A program made the position numbers and the translations under genes. A stretch of 64,000 nt of DNA from Galaxea fascicularis (Eukaryota > Cnidaria > Anthozoa > Scleractinia > Euphylliidae). The DNA is taken from contig OX419345.1 in assembly GCA_948470475.1 (NCBI GenBank), forward strand, positions 21,106,859-21,170,858, read 5' to 3'. The notes beneath the pieces are model-generated. The model had not been told where the DNA came from and did no database searches. It was given only the letters and a program-made list of their open reading frames with translations. Shown in pieces: positions 60,177 to 64,000 of the stretch (its first letter is position 1; each line of letters begins with the position of its first letter).

Positions 60177-63100
60177 GTTCTTGGAAGCATTAAGACATGA
60201 GTTCTAGCTTCCTTTTTCAAGTAGGCAAAGTTTAAGCCAAATTCAAAATTTGACTCAAAAGCATGTGGTCCCCCCTTTGGGTTTTGGTCAAAATTTCAAC
60301 TTTGCTAAAATCTTGCACACAGCTCAAATAAGAATAGAAATCAAGTTTGCGGAGTTCTTGGAAGCATTTAGACATGATTTCTAGGTTGCTTTTTCAAGTA
60401 GGCAAAGTTTAAGCCAAATTCAAAATTTGACTCAAAAGCATGTGGTCCCCCCTTTGGGTTTTGGTCAAAATTTCAACTTTGCTAAAATCTTGCAGACAGC
60501 TCAAATAAAAATAGAAATCAAGTTTGCGGAGTGTCTTGGAAGCATTTAGACATGATTTCTAGGTTGCTTTTTCAAATAGGCAAAGTTTAAGCCAAATTCA
60601 AAATTTGACTCAAAAGCATGTGGTCCCCCCTTTGGGTTTTGGTCAAAATTTCAACTTTGCTAAAATCTTGCACACAGCTCAAATAAGAATAGAAATCAAG
60701 TTTGCGAAGTTCTTGGAAGCATTTAGACATGATTTCTTGGTTCCTTTTTCAAGTAGGCAAAGTTTAAGCCAAATTCCAAATTTGACTCAAAAGCATGTGG
60801 TCCCCCCTTTGGGTTTTGGTCAAAATTTCAACTTTGCTAAAATCTTGCACACAGCTCAAATAAGAATAGAAATCAAGTTTGCGGAGTTCTTGGAAGCATT
60901 TAGACATGATTTCTAGGTTGCTTTTACAACTAGGCAAAGTTTAAGCCAAATTGAAAATTTGACTCAAAAGCATGTGGTCCCCCCTTTGGGTTTTGGTCAA
61001 AATTTCAACTTTGCTAAAATCTTGCAGACAGCTCAAATAAGAATAGAAATCAAGTTTGCGGAGTTCTTGGAAGCATTTAGACATGATTTCTAGGTTGCTT
61101 TTTCAAGTAGGCAAAGTTTAAGCCAAATTCAAAATTTGACTCAAAAGCATGTGGTCCCCCCTTTGGGTTTTGGTCAAAATTTCAACTTTGCTAAAATCTT
61201 GCACACAGCTCAAATAAGAATAGAAATCAAGTTTGGGGATTTCTTGGAAGCATTTAGACATGATTTCTAGGTTGCTTTTTCAAGTAGGCAAAGTTTAAGC
61301 CAAATTCAAAATTTGACTCAAAAGCATGTGGTCCCCCCTTTGGGTTTTGGTCAAAATTTCAACTTTGCTAAAATCTTGCACACAGCTCAAATAAGAATAG
61401 AAATCAAGTTTGCGAAGTTCTTGGAAGCATTTAGACATGATTTCTAGGTTGCTTTTTCAAGTAGGCAAAGTTTAAGCTAAATTCAAAATTTGACTCAAAA
61501 GCATGTGGTCCCCCCTTTGGGTTTTGGTCAAAATTTCAACTTTGCTAAAATCTTGCAGACAGCTCAAATAAGAATAGAAATCAAGTTTGCGGAGTTCTTG
61601 GAAGCATTTAGACATGATTTCTAGGTTGCTTTTTCAAGTAGGCAAAGTTTAAGCCAAATTGCAAATTTGACTTAAAAGCATGTGGTCCCCCCTTTGGGTT
61701 TTGGTCAAAATTTCAACTTTGCTAAAATCTTGGACACAGCTCAAATAAGAATAGAAATCAAGTTTGCGGAGTTCTTGGAAGCATTTAGACATGATTTCTA
61801 GGTTGCTTTTTCAAGTAGGCAAAGTTTAAGCCAAATTCAAAATTTGACTCAAAAGCATGTGGTCCCCCCTTTGGGTTTTGGTTTAAATTTCAACTTTGCT
61901 AAAATCTTGCACACAGCTCAAATAAGAATAGAAATCAAGTTTGCGGAGTTCTTGGAAGCATTTAGACATGATTTCTAGGTTGCTTTTACAACTAGGCAAA
62001 GTTTAAGCCAAATTCAAAATTTGACTCAAAAGCATGTGGTCCCCCCTTTGGGTTTTGGTCAAAATTTCAACTTTGCTAAAATCTTGCAGACAGCTCAAAT
62101 AAGAATAGAAATCAAGTTTGCGGAGTTCTTGGAAGCATTTAGACATGATTTCTAGGTTGCTTTTTCAAGTAGGCAAAGTTTAAGCCAAATTCAAAATTTG
62201 ACTCAAAAGCATGTGGTCCCCCCTTTGGGTTTTGGTCAAAATTTCAACTTTGCTAAAATCTTGCAGACAGCTCAAATAAGAATAGAAATCAAGTTTGCGG
62301 ATTTCTTTGAAGCATTTAGACATGATTTCTAGGTTGCTTTTTCAAGTAGGCAAAGTTTAAGCCAAATTCAAAATTTGACTCAAAAGCATGTGGTCCCCCC
62401 TTTGGGTTTTGGTCAAAATTTCAACTTTGCTAAAATCTTGCACACAGCTCAAATAAGAATAGAAATCAAGTTTGCGGAGTTCTTGGAAGCATTTAGACAT
62501 GATTTCTAGGTTCCTTTTTCAAGTAGGCAAAGTTTAAGCCAAATTCAAAATTTGACTCAAAAGCATGTGGTCCCCCCTTTGGGTTTTGGTCAAAATTTCA
62601 ACTTTGCTAAAATCTTGGACACAGCTCAAATAAGAATAGAAATCAAGTTTGCGGAGTTCTTGGAAGCATTTAGACATGATTTCTAGGTTGCTTTTTCAAG
62701 TAGGCAAAGTTTAAGCCAAATTCAAAATTTGACTCAAAAGCATGTGGTCCCCCCTTTGGGTTTTGGTCAAAATTTCAACTTTGCTAAAATCTTGCACACA
62801 GCTCAAATAAGAATAGAAATCAAGTTTGCGGAGTTCTTGGAAGCATTTAGACATGATTTCTAGGTTGCTTTTTCAAGTAGGCAAAGTTTAAGCCAAATTC
62901 AAAATTTGACTCAAAAGCATGTGGTCCCCCCTTTGGGTTTTGGTCAAAATTTCAACTTTGCTAAAATCTTGCACACAGCTCAAATAAAAATAGAAATCAA
63001 GTTTGCGGAGTTCTTGGAAGCATTTAGACATGATTTCTAGGTTGCTTTTTCAAGTAGGCAAAGTTTAAGCCAAATTCAAAATTTGACTCAAAAGCATGTG

Positions 63101-63186
63101 GTCCCTCCTTTGGGTTTTGGTCAAAATTTCAACTTTGCTAAAATCTTGCACACAGCTCAAATAAGAATAGAAATCAAGTTTGCGGA
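60177..63186 (+). repeat. Block P' (17 monomers, 3,010 bp), second copy of P
   Basis: All diagnostic variants of P occur here at +18,406, including the 1-bp insertion (60533), TTCTTGGTTCC, TTGGGGATTTC (near 61233), TTGCAAATTTGACTTAAAAG (near 61655), TTTGGTTTAAATTTC (near 61880) and GATTTCTTTGAAG (near 62298). One difference was found: AAATAAAAATAG at 62988. The left limit is sharp: the dimer mark GTGTACC at 60089 has no counterpart 18,406 bp earlier. P' lies right of the Q1-Q2 pair and P lies left, so the order is P-Q-Q-dimers-P'. Confidence 0.92.
60533..60533 (+). other. 1-bp insertion (G), GAGTGTCTTGG (in P')
   Basis: This is the counterpart of the insertion at 42127. It brings the net phase shift of the window to -3 (five deletions, two insertions). 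Confidence 0.95.
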
Positions 63187-64000
63187 GTTCTTGGAAGCAT
63201 TTAGACATGATTTCTAGGTTGCTTTTTCAAGTAGGCAAAGTTTAAGCCAAATTCAAAATTTGACTCAAAAGCATGTGGTCCCCCCTTTGGGTTTTGGTCA
63301 AAATTTCAACTTTGCTAAAATCTTGCACACAGCTTAAATAAGAATAGAAATCAAGTTTGCGGAGTTCTTGGAAGCATTTAGACATGAGTTCTAGGTTGCT
63401 TTTTCAAGTAGGCAAAGTTTAAGCCAAATTCAAAATTTGACTCAAAAGCATGTGGTCCCCCCTTTGGGTTTTGGTCAAAATTTCAACTTTGCTAAAATCT
63501 TGCACACAGCTCAAATAAGAATAGAAATCAAGTTTGCGGAGTTCTTGGAAGCATTTAGACATGATTTCTAGGTTGCTTTTACAACTAGGCAAAGTTTAAG
63601 CCAAATTCAAAATTTGACTCAAAAGCATGTGGTCCCCCCTTTGGGTTTTGGTCAAAATTTCAACTTTGCTAAAATCTTGCACACAGCTCAAATAAGAATA
63701 GAAATCAAGTTTGCGGAGTTCTTGGAAGCATTTAGACATGATTTCTAGGTTGCTTTTTCAAGTAGGCAAAGTTTAAGCCAAATTCAAAATTTGACTCAAA
63801 AGCATGTGGTCCCCCCTTTGGGTTTTGGTCAAAATTTCAACTTTGCTAAAATCTTGCAGACAGCTCAAATAAGAATAGAAATCAAGTTTGCGGATTTCTT
63901 TGAAGCATTTAGACATGATTTCTAGGTTGCTTTTTCAAGTAGGCAAAGTTTAAGCCAAATTCAAAATTTGACTCAAAAGCATGTGGTCCCCCCTTTGGGT
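63187..64000 (+). repeat. Restart of the Q unit after P', then mixed monomers
   Basis: The monomer at 63187 has CAGCTTAAATAAG and the next has GAGTTCTAGG, as at 45135-45488 in Q1. Q1 has two more monomers (354 bp, including a CCCTCC) between P and this point, so the P-Q junction is shorter by exactly two monomers here. From 63541 the order changes: TTACAACTAGG (63581) is followed by GATTTCTTTGAAG near 63894, like the end of P at 43582-43894. The last monomer is cut by the window end. Confidence 0.8.

Larger units (their letters stand above)
1..64000 (+). repeat. 177-bp satellite DNA array, head-to-tail, fills the window
   Basis: A 177-bp unit repeats from the first base to the last, always in the same orientation: 361 full monomers and one partial. 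Phased at GTTCTTGGAA, starts fall at 1+177k, with net shifts caused by only seven 1-bp indels. The consensus has about 36% GC, a run of C6-T3-G3-T4 near positions 94-109, and one CpG near position 174. No unique sequence, transposon, RNA gene or inversion interrupts it. Satellites of 150-180 bp are typical of eukaryotic centromeres and heterochromatin, so that role is likely, but it is inferred. I do not recognise the family; it does not match the Arabidopsis 178-bp or human alpha satellite as I know them. Both array edges lie outside the window. Confidence 0.98.

Noticed and set aside
1667..60916. About 38 plus-strand open reading frames of 94-162 codons as protein genes
   Set aside because: Nearly all begin at TTG, are translations of the same satellite, and start and stop at the same repeat positions 354 bp apart. 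Their existence depends on one TAG codon being mutated. No promoter, ribosome site, codon bias or domain is visible.
1..64000. CRISPR array
   Set aside because: The repeat is periodic, but the unit is 177 bp with no alternation of short constant repeats and unique spacers. The whole unit is conserved and there are no cas genes.
1..64000. Transposon or retrotransposon insertion in the array
   Set aside because: Monomer phase is unbroken except for seven 1-bp indels, so no inserted element, LTR or target-site duplication can be present.
1..64000. Assignment to a named satellite family or species
   Set aside because: The length is shared by many plant satellites (177-180 bp) but I could not match the sequence to one I know. 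A search of repeat databases (Repbase, plant satellite collections) with the monomer would decide.

Overview
The whole window is one uninterrupted head-to-tail satellite DNA array. The monomer is 177 bp, and I phased it to begin at the motif GTTCTTGGAA (position 1). There are 361 complete monomers plus a 106-bp partial one starting at 63895, all in the same orientation. No transposon, rRNA, tRNA, CRISPR array, gene or other unique sequence interrupts it, and neither array edge is reached. The consensus is about 36% GC (64 of 177 bases, counted by hand) with one CpG. Array length, monomer length in the 150-180 bp range and AT-richness point to a eukaryotic centromeric or pericentromeric/heterochromatic satellite. 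A plant is a plausible source, but I do not recognise the family and no sequence here proves the species.

Monomers are near-identical and differ at a few diagnostic sites. I typed them by position in the 177-bp unit: 20 (C/T), 31-32 (GG, GC, CG), 35 (G/C), 41-45, 68 (C/G), 86 (C/G), 96-97 (CCCTCC variant), 140/142 (CAC, CAG, GAC) and 149 (C/T). The order of types shows layered higher-order repeat (HOR) structure.

Layout: (1) 1-7434 is a mosaic of the monomer types used in the left zone. (2) 7435-20001 holds four consecutive copies of one HOR family with 18, 15, 17 and 21 monomers. (3) 20002-31329 has two copies of another module (20002 and 24604) and a fifth copy of the HOR family (28321-30621). 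(4) 31683-34337 is a sixth, degenerate copy. (5) 34338-41770 is richer in private substitutions and contains an 885-bp (5-monomer) tandem duplication at 37169-38938. (6) 41771-44780 (block P) recurs 18,406 bp away at 60177-63186 (P'). (7) 44781-51682 and 51683-58584 (Q1, Q2) are a tandem duplication of 39 monomers (6,902 bp) in which I found one base difference. (8) 58585-60176 includes three copies of a 354-bp dimer. (9) 63187-64000 restarts the beginning of Q with two monomers missing.

The open reading frames of 94-162 codons are by-products of the repeat. They appear where the monomer's in-frame TAG at 29-31 is mutated to TAC, AAG or TTG, and nearly all need a TTG start. I annotate none as a gene. 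The interest lies in array evolution: nested unequal exchange, patchy sequence exchange between monomer types, and a 6-bp dyad whose stem is kept while its 3-nt loop varies.
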